Source: a bacterium (GTDB taxonomy: Bacteria; Bacillota; Clostridia; Lachnospirales; Lachnospiraceae). Taken from it: a stretch of DNA of 64,000 nt. Where the stretch lies: NCBI GenBank assembly GCA_022774325.1, contig JALFNN010000060.1:1-64000 (forward strand), read 5' to 3'. This document shows positions 27,518 to 36,904 of this stretch, piece after piece. The position numbers and the translations under genes are program-made. Under the pieces are notes generated by a model. It did no database searches. It saw only the letters and a list, made by a program, of their open reading frames with translations, and had not been told where the DNA came from. Position 1 is the stretch's first letter. Each line of letters starts with the position of its first letter.

Positions 27518-28897
27518 ATGTATAAAATTGATTTTAATCATCCATGCCATGTTCACTTTATCGGAATCGGAGGCATCAGCATGAGCGGACTTGCGGAAAT
27601 CCTCATGAAAGAGGGATTTACGGTATCCGGCTCTGACAACAAAGAGTCCTCGCTCACGGATCACCTCACCGATAAAGGTGCCGTTATTTTTTACGGCCAG
27701 AAGGCTTCCAATATAATCGACGGCATTAATGTCGTTGTTTACACCGCAGCCATTCACGAGGATAATGAAGAATTCATGGAAGCAAAGCGGCAGGGACTTC
27801 CGATGCTTTCCCGCGCTGAACTGCTCGGACAGCTTATGACCAATTACGATACGCCCATCGCCGTTTCCGGAACACATGGGAAGACCACGACAACGTCCAT
27901 GCTGTCACACATTTTTCTCGCCGGAGACATGGACCCCACGATTTCCGTGGGCGGAATCCTCAAGGCGATTCACGGCAACATCCGTGTGGGAAGCTCCGGA
28001 CTTTTCGTCACAGAAGCCTGCGAGTATACGAACAGCTTCCTGCATTTCTTCCCAAAGATCAGCGTGATCCTGAATATCGATGCCGATCATCTGGATTTCT
28101 TCAAGGATCTGGATGACATCCGCCACTCGTTCCGCCTTTTCGCAGAACTCCTGCCGGAAGACGGAACCCTGGTGATCAACGGCGACATCGAAAACCTCTC
28201 TTATATTACAGACGGACTTGCCTGTCGCGTTGTGACATTCGGTCGGGAAGCTTCTCTTGATTACAGTGCTTCCGATATTCAATACGATGAACAGGGAAAT
28301 GCATCCTTTGATCTCATCCGGCACGGGATACCGTCCGGGCATGTGACATTATCTGTAGGCGGAGAACACAATGTTTATAATGCGCTTTCCGCCATTGCTG
28401 TTGCGGATCTCCTGGGCGTATCAGCAGAAACGATACAGGAAGGCCTCCTTTCCTTCCACGGAACAGACCGCCGTTTTGAATACAAGGGAGAATTTAACGG
28501 TATTACCGTGATCGATGATTACGCACATCATCCCACGGAGATCGAAGCGACCCTGAAAAGTGCTGCCCACTACCCGCACAGAGAACTGTGGTGCATCTTC
28601 CAGCCCCACACCTACACCAGAACGAAAGCACTGTTCGATGAATTTGCACAGGCACTTTCACACACAGACCATCTGATCCTGGCAGATATTTATGCAGCGC
28701 GAGAGACTGATACCCTGGGCATCTCCTCAGAACAGCTTGCCCGTGCAGCCGCCTCTTACGGCTGTGACGCCATCTATCTGCCAAGCTTTGATGAGATAGA
28801 AAAATACGTCAGGGATCACTGTCAATCAGGGGACTTGTTGATAACTATGGGCGCGGGAGACGTTGTAAATATTGGGGAAGATCTCTTAAAAGCCTAG
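27518..28897 (+). CDS. murC: UDP-N-acetylmuramate--L-alanine ligase
   Basis: Adds L-Ala to UDP-MurNAc in peptidoglycan synthesis. HFIGIGGISMSGLAEIL Rossmann start, ATP loop SGTHGKTTTTSM, the DADHLDFF segment, and VIDDYAHHPTEIEATL near the C-domain boundary. Start at 27518 (MYKIDF) is preceded by AGGAAG; the ATG at 27497 is less well placed. 459 residues, the usual length. It is separated from the dnaD operon by a spacer with DnaA-box-like sequences. Confidence 0.96.
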   Translation: MYKIDFNHPCHVHFIGIGGISMSGLAEILMKEGFTVSGSDNKESSLTDHLTDKGAVIFYGQKASNIIDGINVVVYTAAIHEDNEEFMEAKRQGLPMLSRAELLGQLMTNYDTPIAVSGTHGKTTTTSMLSHIFLAGDMDPTISVGGILKAIHGNIRVGSSGLFVTEACEYTNSFLHFFPKISVILNIDADHLDFFKDLDDIRHSFRLFAELLPEDGTLVINGDIENLSYITDGLACRVVTFGREASLDYSASDIQYDEQGNASFDLIRHGIPSGHVTLSVGGEHNVYNALSAIAVADLLGVSAETIQEGLLSFHGTDRRFEYKGEFNGITVIDDYAHHPTEIEATLKSAAHYPHRELWCIFQPHTYTRTKALFDEFAQALSHTDHLILADIYAARETDTLGISSEQLARAAASYGCDAIYLPSFDEIEKYVRDHCQSGDLLITMGAGDVVNIGEDLLKA

Positions 28898-28929
28898 TTA
28901 TCCCCATTATCCCCACAGTTTTATCAACA
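28898..28929 (+). promoter_or_regulatory. cluster of DnaA-box-like 9-mers
   Basis: TTATCCCCA (28898-28906), TTATCCCCA (28907-28915) and TTATCAACA (28921-28929) each match the DnaA box TTATCCACA in 8 of 9 positions. They start at the base after the murC stop codon and precede the primosome genes. Binding is inferred. Confidence 0.45.
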
Positions 28930-29027
28930 AAAAACATCAAATTCTCGTAAAATAATTCTTTTTCCTGCCGCAACTTCATGCTATGATTAAATGGCATCAA
29001 ATTTACGAACATTAAAGGAGCAGGAAC

Positions 29028-30068
29028 ATGAGTGCATTGGTTTTGCGTAATCGTTTCCAGGGCAATACGACTCTGGTCGAGAATGAATTTATAGACAATT
29101 ACATGGCGGCAGCGAACGGCGAATTTGTCAAGATCTATCTCCTCCTGCTTCGTCATATCAATAATCCGGACGTGTCCCTCAGCATTTCCAGGATTGCCGA
29201 TTATCTTGAGAACACAGAGGGAGATGTTCTGCGCGCATTGAAGTACTGGGAGAAGCAGGGACTTCTGAGGTTGGAATATGATACGGATCAGAATATCATT
29301 GGTCTGGATCTGGTATCTCCTTCCGCACCAAATGCCGCACCCCCGGTCAGACCGGAACCGGTGCCCCGTGAAGCACAAAGTACACCCGCACAGGCGGCGC
29401 CCGTTTCCAATCCGAAGTCTGTTGTGAACCGCAAGGAATTAAAGCAGATTCTTTTTGTCGCCGAGCAGTATCTTGGCAAGACTTTAAGCCGAACCGATGT
29501 GGACACAATTACCTATTTTTATGACACACTCGGCTTTTCTGCTGATCTGATTGAATATTTAATCGAATATTGTGTCGAAAATGGTCATCGGAGTATGCAC
29601 TATATCCAGAAAGTTGCTCTGTCCTGGGCGGACGAGCACATCACCAGCGTGGAACAGGCGAAGAATACATCCGCGCTTTATAACAAAACATGCTACTCCA
29701 TTCTTAATGCATTTGGAATCAAGGGCCGCGGACCTGCCGCTTCCGAATTAGAATACATACGCAAATGGACCGCAACCGACGGGATCGATCTGGAACTGAT
29801 CCTCGAGGCCTGCAACCGTACCATGGCAGCGATTCATCAGCCCAGTTTTGAATACACGGACAAGATCCTTCAGAACTGGCGCAGCAGAAATGTACATACT
29901 CTCACCGATGTCCGTGTTCTTGACTCTGCTTACGAACAGGAAAAAAACGCCCAGAAGAAGAATCCGCGCCGCACACCGGTGCAGTCTGCGCCATCCAAAT
30001 TCCGCAGTTTCGAAGAACGCTCCTATGATATGGACGAATTGACGAAAGAATTACTGCGAAGCAACTAA
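29028..30068 (+). CDS. dnaD: DnaD domain primosome protein
   Basis: 346 residues with an N-terminal winged-helix region (EFIDNYMAAANGEFVKIYLLLLRHI, then SISRIADYLENTEGDVLRAL), a Pro/Ala-rich linker (PNAAPPVRPEPVP), and two DnaD C-terminal DNA-binding modules (around 150-220 and 215-290, with YIRKWTATDGIDLELILEAC). Acts in replication initiation and restart with DnaB/DnaI. GGAGCAGGAAC precedes the ATG. Directly followed by dnaI in one operon. Confidence 0.9.
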   Translation: MSALVLRNRFQGNTTLVENEFIDNYMAAANGEFVKIYLLLLRHINNPDVSLSISRIADYLENTEGDVLRALKYWEKQGLLRLEYDTDQNIIGLDLVSPSAPNAAPPVRPEPVPREAQSTPAQAAPVSNPKSVVNRKELKQILFVAEQYLGKTLSRTDVDTITYFYDTLGFSADLIEYLIEYCVENGHRSMHYIQKVALSWADEHITSVEQAKNTSALYNKTCYSILNAFGIKGRGPAASELEYIRKWTATDGIDLELILEACNRTMAAIHQPSFEYTDKILQNWRSRNVHTLTDVRVLDSAYEQEKNAQKKNPRRTPVQSAPSKFRSFEERSYDMDELTKELLRSN

Positions 30069-30083
30069 GAAAGGGAGAATACC

Positions 30084-31079
30084 GTGCCGTTAACCAATTC
30101 GCAATATAATACGCTGATGCGTATCTATGAAGAGAAACAGGTACGCAGCCGAGACCGCCTGAATCTTCATTTTGAACGGGTATATGAGGCCGTTCCGGAA
30201 ATAAAATCCCTGGATGATTCTATTTCCTATTACAGCGTACAACAGGCACGCAAGCTGCTTTCCGGAGATGAAAGTGCTTTGCCTGCGCTGAAGAAACAAC
30301 TTCATGAGCTTTCCCAGAGAAGGACACAGCTTCTTGTGGAGAACGGTTTTCCGGCAGATTATCTGGAAGCCACTTACGAATGCCCCGACTGCAAAGATAC
30401 CGGTTATATCGGTAACCAGAAATGCCATTGCTTTTTAAAATCAATCATTGATTTGTTTTATACTCAGTCGAATCTAAAGGGAATTCTTGAGCATGAGAAT
30501 TTTGACACTTTTTCATTCGACTATTATTCCAAAAATTATATAGATCGTTTGTCCGGACAGACTTCGCGGGCTCTTGCCGAAAAAGCCTACTTTGAGTGTA
30601 TGAATTTCATCCGCAATTTCGATACCGCCCATGAAAATCTGCTTCTGTTTGGCACTACCGGAATCGGAAAGACGTTTCTCTCCCACTGTATTGCCAGAGA
30701 AATCATGCAGTCCGTACATTCCGTTCTTTATCTGACTGCCAGCGAACTTTTCGATTCGCTGCTTGACAAAACCCTGAATAAAACTGACGACAGTCAGTTA
30801 TTATATGAACAGATTCAAACTTGCGATCTGCTGATTATTGATGACCTGGGAACGGAACGCAATACCGATTTCGTCGTTTCCCAGCTGTTCGTGTGTCTGA
30901 ATGACCGTATTCTGAATAACCGCTCCACGATCATTTCCACGAACCTCACCCTTGAAAAGATTAAGTCCAACTATACGGAACGGACTTTTTCCCGTATCAG
31001 CAATCATTACAAAATTCTTCGCCTTGCCGGCGATGACATTCGTATTCAAAAAAAACTAATGAACAGGGAGGAACTCTAA
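30084..31079 (+). CDS. dnaI: primosomal helicase loader DnaI/DnaC-like
   Basis: AAA+ ATPase that loads the replicative helicase. N-terminal zinc-type segment YECPDCKDTGYIGNQKCHCF, Walker A FGTTGIGKTFL near residue 190, Walker B LLIIDDLG, sensor region STNLTLEKI. 331 residues. GTG start with AAGGGAG eight bases upstream; ends one base before the prs ATG (TAAATG). The pairing with dnaD is the Firmicute primosome arrangement. Confidence 0.92.
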   Translation: MPLTNSQYNTLMRIYEEKQVRSRDRLNLHFERVYEAVPEIKSLDDSISYYSVQQARKLLSGDESALPALKKQLHELSQRRTQLLVENGFPADYLEATYECPDCKDTGYIGNQKCHCFLKSIIDLFYTQSNLKGILEHENFDTFSFDYYSKNYIDRLSGQTSRALAEKAYFECMNFIRNFDTAHENLLLFGTTGIGKTFLSHCIAREIMQSVHSVLYLTASELFDSLLDKTLNKTDDSQLLYEQIQTCDLLIIDDLGTERNTDFVVSQLFVCLNDRILNNRSTIISTNLTLEKIKSNYTERTFSRISNHYKILRLAGDDIRIQKKLMNREEL

Positions 31080-32264
31080 ATGTTACACCGCAAAGAACGT
31101 ATTCTTGACAATATTCCGGTAGGGTCACTCGGCATTATCGCCGTTGACGGCTGTCAGGAAATGGGCGCCCGCGTAAATGACTACCTGGTAAGATGGCGCA
31201 AAGAGGACGAAAGTGCCAACAAAGATCATATTGTTTTCAACGGATATGAGAAGGATACTTATCTCATTGATGCAAAGGTTCCACGTTTTGGTTCCGGAGA
31301 AGCAAAAGGAATCATTGAAGAGTCCGTAAGGGGAATGGATCTCTATCTGATGGTTGATGTCTGCAATTATAGTCTCACCTACTCCTTGACCGGTAATATC
31401 AATCATATGTCTCCGGACGATCATTTCCAGAATCTAAAGCGTATTATCGCTGCTGTAGGTGGAAAAGCCCGCAGATTGAATGTTATTATGCCTTTCCTCT
31501 ATGAGAGCCGCCAGCATAAGAGAAGCGGACGCGAATCACTGGACTGTGCTCTTGCGCTGCAGGAACTGGTCCGCATGGGCGTTGACAATATCATCACATT
31601 TGATGCACACGATCCCCGTGTACAAAACGCAATTCCACTCAGTGGTTTCGAGACGATACGTCCGACTTATCAGTTTGTGAAGGGTCTATTAGATAACGTA
31701 AAGGATCTTCAGATCGACAGTGAACATATGATGGCGATCAGCCCGGATGAAGGCGCCACCGAACGTGCAATCTACCTTGCGAACGTACTTGGTCTTGATA
31801 TGGGTATGTTCTACAAGAGACGTGATTATACCCGCGTTGTGGATGGCCGCAATCCGATTGTCGCACATGAATTCCTTGGCTCTTCTGTGGAGGGAAAAGA
31901 CGTCATTATTCTGGATGATATGATTTCTTCCGGCGACAGCATCCTCGATGTAGCCGGACAGCTCAAGGCAAGAAAAGCAAAACGAATCTATGCGGCTGCT
32001 ACCTTCGGTCTCTTTACAAACGGTATGGGTAAATTTGACAAAGCATACGAAGACGGTCTGCTCGATGGTGTTCTGACAACTAACCTGATCTACCAGTCAC
32101 CGGAGCTTTTAAGCCGTCCATATTACATCAACTGTGATATGAGCAAATACATCGCTCTTGTAATTGACACCCTGAATCACGACGGATCTATCAGCAGTAT
32201 TCTTGATCCAAGCGAACGTATTCAGAACATTGTTCAGAAATACAAGAATGGGGAAGATTTCTAA
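31080..32264 (+). CDS. prs: ribose-phosphate pyrophosphokinase
   Basis: Makes PRPP from ribose 5-phosphate and ATP. Core segments: YLIDAKVPRFGSGEAKG, MPFLYESRQHKRSGRES, ITFDAHDPRVQNAIP (metal/ATP His-Asp), and the PRPP loop VIILDDMISSGDSIL. At 394 residues it is longer than the classical 315-residue enzyme and belongs to the divergent long form seen in Clostridia. PRPP made here is needed by NadC and purine salvage elsewhere in the window. Confidence 0.92.
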   Translation: MLHRKERILDNIPVGSLGIIAVDGCQEMGARVNDYLVRWRKEDESANKDHIVFNGYEKDTYLIDAKVPRFGSGEAKGIIEESVRGMDLYLMVDVCNYSLTYSLTGNINHMSPDDHFQNLKRIIAAVGGKARRLNVIMPFLYESRQHKRSGRESLDCALALQELVRMGVDNIITFDAHDPRVQNAIPLSGFETIRPTYQFVKGLLDNVKDLQIDSEHMMAISPDEGATERAIYLANVLGLDMGMFYKRRDYTRVVDGRNPIVAHEFLGSSVEGKDVIILDDMISSGDSILDVAGQLKARKAKRIYAAATFGLFTNGMGKFDKAYEDGLLDGVLTTNLIYQSPELLSRPYYINCDMSKYIALVIDTLNHDGSISSILDPSERIQNIVQKYKNGEDF

Positions 32265-32290
32265 ATTTTAATATAGGTATTCCTTATCAC

Positions 32291-32337
32291 AAAAGGCTGT
32301 GTGAAAAACTATTGTCCTCGTTTTCACACAGCCTTTT
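32291..32337. terminator. bidirectional terminator after prs
   Basis: Perfect 17-bp stem AAAAGGCTGTGTGAAAA/TTTTCACACAGCCTTTT with T-runs on both strands, between the convergent prs and SbcC-like genes. Confidence 0.95.
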
Positions 32338-32358
32338 TTCAATACCAATATACAGCCC

Positions 32359-33909
32359 TTATAAACATATCTTATGATACGAAATCCCGTTTCTTTTCAA
32401 AGCTTCTTCTTCTCTACTCTGGCATGTAAAGATCAGTACCTGCTTCCGATTCCTTTCCAGCCAACGCAGTACCGCGCTCAGGCGCCGGTCATCATAACAG
32501 ACAAACGCATCATCAAAGACCACAGGGAATTCTTCTTCATGGAGAATCTCCGCTGCAGCCATACGAAGAGCAAAATAAATCTGTTCCAGCGTTCCCTTAC
32601 TAACCTGATCCATTGTGATGATTCTGCCTTCCACCAGAAGCTGTACACGCATTGCATCGTCCACCCAGACCTTTTCATATACGCCTTCCGTCACCTCACA
32701 CAGGATCTCGGAAACACGACAGTTCAGTCTCTGTCCAAACCTGCCCTGCATTTCTTTCGACAGCTGATTCATTCGTTCCGCCGCAATCTCATAGGCCCGG
32801 CGATGTTTTTCCAATTCTTTGATGTCGTCACCGACTTCATCCATCTCATCCAGTTGTTCTGACAGATTCTCATACTGTACCTTCTTCTCACGGTACTCCT
32901 CCCTAAGCCGCTCCACCTGCCACCTGAGCTTTTCGGTATCTGCTTCCATTTTCTTCTGCTCCTGCGTCTTTTCCTCATCTTCCGCTTTCTTTTTGCGTCC
33001 GTCTTTCATACGGTTCCACAAATGCATCCCCTCTGCAAGCGCAATCACAATTGTAATCAGGAAATTCCATGGACGTTTAAAGAGTATAAAGGATAAGATC
33101 ACCGCCAAAAGCATTGCCAAAAGCACAGCCGGATGAACACGCCAGTTGGAAAAAACACCCTTCCCTGCTTCTTCCTCCGCCGCCTTCCGCAGCTCTTCTC
33201 TTCTTTTCCCACAGCTTTCCATTCTGTCGTTCCAGGCATCTTCTGCCTGCTGCAGATCCTTCTCCAGCCGGTGCAGATCCCGCCAAACATAAGAAATCTC
33301 CAGCTCAATCTTCTCCCGTTTTTCCTGTTTCTGCCGTCCGTGTTCACGAATTGCTTTTTCCGTCTCTTTTTTTCTCTCGCCTAAAAGTTCCAGTGCCGCC
33401 GATAGATTCATTTCACCATTGCCGGTCGCATAATAATTCGCGGCATAATCTTTAAGCCTTGCCGAAAGCGCCGCTGTTGTAGCGGCACGCATCTGCCCCA
33501 CCGCCACGGTATTTTCAAAATCCGCCTCAGTCATTCCGTCAAGTAGTACATCCAGATCCCCATGCTCCAAAGAAAGCTGTTCCCCGTCATCCTCACAGAA
33601 GAGCAGTGCACTCTTCGCGTACTTGTCAAAATGTCGCTCCAGACGGAAATTTCGTCTGCCACAGGTAAACCGAATCACCCCCGCATAATAATTCGGGTTC
33701 TCCCATGGTTCATATCTGCTGAAGGTGTCGTTGGCCGCCGCTCTTCCCCGTCCGCGTTCCATCCCAAAAAGCATCCCTTTTAAAAATGTATGAACCGTCG
33801 TCTTTCCGGCACCATTTTCCCCATAGATCAGATTCATTCCATCCGAAAACCTGATATTTTTATTTGAGAACTTTCCAAAGTTCTCCAGCACCAGCTCTTT
33901 AATCTCCAT
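32359..33909 (-). CDS. SbcC/YhaN-like AAA ATPase with membrane helices
   Basis: 516 residues. N-terminal ABC/SMC-type head with LENFGKFSNKNIRF and Walker A GENGAGKTTVHTFL; C-terminal head with signature SKGTLEQIYFALRMA and Walker B FPVVFDDAFVCYDD. Between them is a coiled coil broken by two hydrophobic segments (about 265-305: HPAVLLAMLLAVILSF and NFLITIVIALAEG), so the protein should be membrane-anchored. This recalls B. subtilis YhaN rather than SbcC, and is much shorter than either (about 1000). Three bases after the SbcD-like gene. Probable partner in DNA end or envelope-associated repair; function not established. Confidence 0.8.
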   Translation of the reverse strand: MEIKELVLENFGKFSNKNIRFSDGMNLIYGENGAGKTTVHTFLKGMLFGMERGRGRAAANDTFSRYEPWENPNYYAGVIRFTCGRRNFRLERHFDKYAKSALLFCEDDGEQLSLEHGDLDVLLDGMTEADFENTVAVGQMRAATTAALSARLKDYAANYYATGNGEMNLSAALELLGERKKETEKAIREHGRQKQEKREKIELEISYVWRDLHRLEKDLQQAEDAWNDRMESCGKRREELRKAAEEEAGKGVFSNWRVHPAVLLAMLLAVILSFILFKRPWNFLITIVIALAEGMHLWNRMKDGRKKKAEDEEKTQEQKKMEADTEKLRWQVERLREEYREKKVQYENLSEQLDEMDEVGDDIKELEKHRRAYEIAAERMNQLSKEMQGRFGQRLNCRVSEILCEVTEGVYEKVWVDDAMRVQLLVEGRIITMDQVSKGTLEQIYFALRMAAAEILHEEEFPVVFDDAFVCYDDRRLSAVLRWLERNRKQVLIFTCQSREEEALKRNGISYHKICL

Positions 33910-33912
33910 TTT

Positions 33913-34968
33913 CTATCCCCTTTTCGTCTCCAGAAGCGCTTTCACGCCCTCAAAAAGCGCCAGAGCTTCCTCACTTCCTTCCGGACTTTGTTTCAGACTT
34001 TCGATGTATACTCCCAACAAATTATCTTTGTTCTGCTCCGCCAACATTTCAAAGTCATACGCAGGTTTTGTCTCGTCCACAAATTCAAGTACATTTCCAT
34101 ATGCATCCATTCCAGAGACATCATACACCTGATCCGGACTGCGATATCCGTCAAGTATAATCTTGTACAGATTCTGTGTTCCTCCGGAGACGATCATCTG
34201 TGCAATCTTCTCCCTTAATTCTCTTCCTGTCATCTGCTCTGTAGTTTCCACTTTCATATGAACATACTCCCGGGACGCAAACGGAACGAATTCTGTCTTG
34301 ACGGATTTTCCTCGAATCTCTCCGATTATATATCCATGTTTTCCGACATCATTCTTGTCTGTCGGTTCCAAAGACCCCGAATAATAGATATGGTTTTTCT
34401 CAATCTCCATCGGCCGATGTATATGCCCGAGTGCTACATAATCATACCCCAAGTTCATAATATTGTTTCTTTGAATCGGGATATGCTTCTCATCCCCGCC
34501 ATGGGCTATCAGGATCTCAACCGGCTGTTTCTTCTGTGGAAACGCATCGGTATACAGTGCTTCACGGATTTCTTTCTGCCCGTAACTGAAACCATAGACG
34601 CTGGTTCCCAACTCCTCAAATTCCACAAATCCCATAGTCTGCTCCAGCAACGGATAGACCTGGCTTTTCCACTGATATGTAAGATAATAAGAAGATGGTT
34701 TTAGATAATCGTGATTCCCGGCGATGAACACGATCTTTGTGTGCGTTAGCTGTGAAAAAAGATAATCCACTTCCTTCAGTTCCCTAAGAAGAGGCTGTCT
34801 GTGAAACAGATCTCCCGCAATCAGAAGAAGATCCACCTGTTCTTCCTCACACACCTTAACCAGACGTTCCAGACTGTTCCACAATTCTTCCGCCCGTCTC
34901 TGGCTATACGCGCTTCCTGCGTCTGGCGATGCTCCAAGATGGATGTCTGCTGTGTGTATAAACCTCAT
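33913..34968 (-). CDS. SbcD/YhaO-like DNA repair metallophosphoesterase
   Basis: 351-residue calcineurin-like phosphoesterase. Metal motifs in order: FIHTADIHLGA, LLIAGDLFHRQ, FIAGNHDYL, LIAHGGDEKH, ALGHIHRPM. C-terminal cap region follows. Expected Mn-dependent nuclease working with the adjacent ATPase. Start at 34968 is set by GGAGGGGGAGATTG; this lies 65 bases inside the end of the histidine kinase gene, an unusually long coding overlap. Confidence 0.88.
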   Translation of the reverse strand: MRFIHTADIHLGASPDAGSAYSQRRAEELWNSLERLVKVCEEEQVDLLLIAGDLFHRQPLLRELKEVDYLFSQLTHTKIVFIAGNHDYLKPSSYYLTYQWKSQVYPLLEQTMGFVEFEELGTSVYGFSYGQKEIREALYTDAFPQKKQPVEILIAHGGDEKHIPIQRNNIMNLGYDYVALGHIHRPMEIEKNHIYYSGSLEPTDKNDVGKHGYIIGEIRGKSVKTEFVPFASREYVHMKVETTEQMTGRELREKIAQMIVSGGTQNLYKIILDGYRSPDQVYDVSGMDAYGNVLEFVDETKPAYDFEMLAEQNKDNLLGVYIESLKQSPEGSEEALALFEGVKALLETKRG

Positions 34969-36115
34969 CAATCTCCCCCTCCTTTTCCATCGGCAAATCC
35001 ACGATCATCCGGGTTCTTCCGTCTTCACTTTCGGCGCGCATCGAGCCACCATGCAGTTCTACGATTTCTTTCGCGATAGCAAGCCCCAGCCCGGCACCAC
35101 CCGTTGTACTGGAGCGCGCCGCATCTGCCCTGTAAAATTTATTAAAAATCTTTTCCAGCTTATCTGCCGGAATGGTATCTCCTTCATTTTCAAAAACGAT
35201 CTCAACAATCTGCTCCTTTTGCCGGGCCAGTATTCGAAGTTCTGTATCGCTTCGGCAGTAGGCAATCGCATTTCTCAGAATATTGTCAAATACTCTGGCC
35301 AGTTTATCCGGATCTCCCTTGATCAACAGATTCCCCTCCGTCTGAACTGTGCAGATGAGATTCTTTTCCTGCAGGACCGCATACAATTCATCCGCGATCT
35401 GCTCCAGCATCATATCCAGATCCAATTCCACCGGCTCCAGTGTAATATCCTGAAGATTCAGACGCGTGATCTCAAAGAATTCATTGATCAGATCGCCGAG
35501 ACGGATCGCCTTCTCCAAAGAAATGTGCGTATACCTGGCCCGTTCTGCCTCCGACATTTCCGGATTCGTATCCAGCATCGTCAGATACGCCACCACCGAA
35601 GTCAGCGGTGTCTTCAGATCATGCGCCAGGAACAATACCAGATCATTTTTCTTCTCTTCGATCTCCTGCGCTTCTTTTTCCTGTTTTTTCAGTGTCTGCT
35701 TGATTTCATTCAGACGATCCTCCAGCGGTTTCAATTCCGTGATAAGCCGGATGGGCTGATCCGAATCAGAGAGAATGTTCTCGATTCCATCACCGATCTG
35801 ATCCATGTATCTGGTCATTTTCGATAGCGCAATATAGAAGAATAGCGAAAAAAGGGCCAGAAATCCCAGAATCATAAAAAATACTTTGTTATCCCCGATC
35901 AGCAGCCAGTACAGATGAATGGCCGTTCCCTCTTCCACATGCAGGGTTTCCATCAGCTTCAGAAACAGATTTGCAAAGCTGTCGTTATACACGCCGTCGA
36001 TCACATACTCCAGAATCACACCGCCTACCAATACCGTGAGTGCTGTCACAAAAACCGTCTGAAGCAAAATACTGAGTTTTAATTTACGGTAATTATTCTT
36101 CAACCTTATACCCAA
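34904..36115 (-). CDS. VanS-like sensor histidine kinase
   Basis: Two TM helices (about 13-40 and 70-95) bound a short extracellular loop; then HAMP-like region, coiled linker (KKQEKEAQEIEEKK), phospho-acceptor LFLAHDLKTPLTSV, and ATP domain with NILRNAIAYC, FYRADAARS and GGAGLGLAIAKEI. 403 residues from a TTG start at 36115 (another TTG at 36103 is possible). Overlaps the response regulator gene by 23 bases and the SbcD-like gene by 65. Sequence recalls VanS, but no van ligase or VanX-like genes occur in the window. Confidence 0.87.
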   Translation of the reverse strand: MGIRLKNNYRKLKLSILLQTVFVTALTVLVGGVILEYVIDGVYNDSFANLFLKLMETLHVEEGTAIHLYWLLIGDNKVFFMILGFLALFSLFFYIALSKMTRYMDQIGDGIENILSDSDQPIRLITELKPLEDRLNEIKQTLKKQEKEAQEIEEKKNDLVLFLAHDLKTPLTSVVAYLTMLDTNPEMSEAERARYTHISLEKAIRLGDLINEFFEITRLNLQDITLEPVELDLDMMLEQIADELYAVLQEKNLICTVQTEGNLLIKGDPDKLARVFDNILRNAIAYCRSDTELRILARQKEQIVEIVFENEGDTIPADKLEKIFNKFYRADAARSSTTGGAGLGLAIAKEIVELHGGSMRAESEDGRTRMIVDLPMEKEGEIDEVYTHSRHPSWSIARRRKRV

Positions 36116-36782
36116 CTCCCCACACCGTCTTGATAAAGTCCGATTTTCCGGTAGGACCGCTCATTTTCTCGCGCAGATGCCGAATATGAACCATGACGGT
36201 ATTATTGCTGTTTTTATAGTAGTTTTCATGCCAGACCGATTCAAATAACTCCTCCGAACTGATCACCTTCCCACGGTTCTCGCAGAGCAGCCACAAAATA
36301 TCAAATTCAATCGGAGTCAGCGTCAACGACCGCTCATTGTATGTACATTCATGTGACTGCTTGTTCAGAACCAGCCCGCCGAAATCAATCACATCCCCCT
36401 CGCTCCTGCTCTTATCATTGTACTGCGTATAGCGGCGCATCTGCGCTTTCACTCTGGCGACAAGCTCCAACGGATTAAACGGTTTCGGGATGTAATCATC
36501 TGCTCCCATTGTAAGTCCGGTAATCTTGTCCAGATATTCCGTTTTTGCCGTCAGCATAATGACCGGAAATGTGTATTTCTCCCGGATTTTCTTCAGAATA
36601 GTGAAGCCGTCGATATCGGGAAGCATCACATCCAGAATGGCCAGATCAATTCTCGTGCTCTCAATACAGTCCAACGCATCCTGCCCCGTATAAAACTTCA
36701 GGACATGGTATTCATTCTGCAGATACAGATCCACGACATCTGCAATCTCTTTTTCATCATCCACAATTAATATTGTATTCAT
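36093..36782 (-). CDS. VanR-like response regulator
   Basis: OmpR-family regulator, 229 residues. Receiver with acidic pocket VDDEKEIAD, phospho-Asp in LAILDVMLPD, Lys in YIPKPFNPLE; winged-helix domain from about 130 with LTPIEFDILWLLCENRG and NTVMVHIRHLREKM, ending KTVWGVGYKVEE. Very close in wording to VanR. Partner of the overlapping kinase. Target genes are not evident; the neighbouring SbcCD-like pair is cotranscribed or at least overlapping. Confidence 0.9.
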   Translation of the reverse strand: MNTILIVDDEKEIADVVDLYLQNEYHVLKFYTGQDALDCIESTRIDLAILDVMLPDIDGFTILKKIREKYTFPVIMLTAKTEYLDKITGLTMGADDYIPKPFNPLELVARVKAQMRRYTQYNDKSRSEGDVIDFGGLVLNKQSHECTYNERSLTLTPIEFDILWLLCENRGKVISSEELFESVWHENYYKNSNNTVMVHIRHLREKMSGPTGKSDFIKTVWGVGYKVEE

Positions 36783-36854
36783 ACTCCTTCCTCCTTCTCT
36801 TATGCCCCCTCAAGCCTTCTTCTCATCTTTCCACTGATGTACAGAGTAAAACAT

Positions 36855-36892
36855 CGCCGCAGCTGGCGCCTCTTAAGCCTCCATCTGCGGCG
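36855..36892 (-). terminator. intrinsic terminator of asnS
   Basis: CGCCGCAG/CTGCGGCG stem, followed on the minus strand by ATGTTTTA. Confidence 0.75.
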
Positions 36893-36904
36893 TTTTCTCA
36901 CTTT

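Noticed and set aside
27344..27877. Minus-strand open frame opposite the start of murC
   Set aside because: Overlaps the conserved MurC N-terminus and the glgC promoter; no ribosome site.
34904..36782. Vancomycin resistance cluster
   Set aside because: Only regulator-like genes are present; no VanH, ligase or VanX-type genes in the window.
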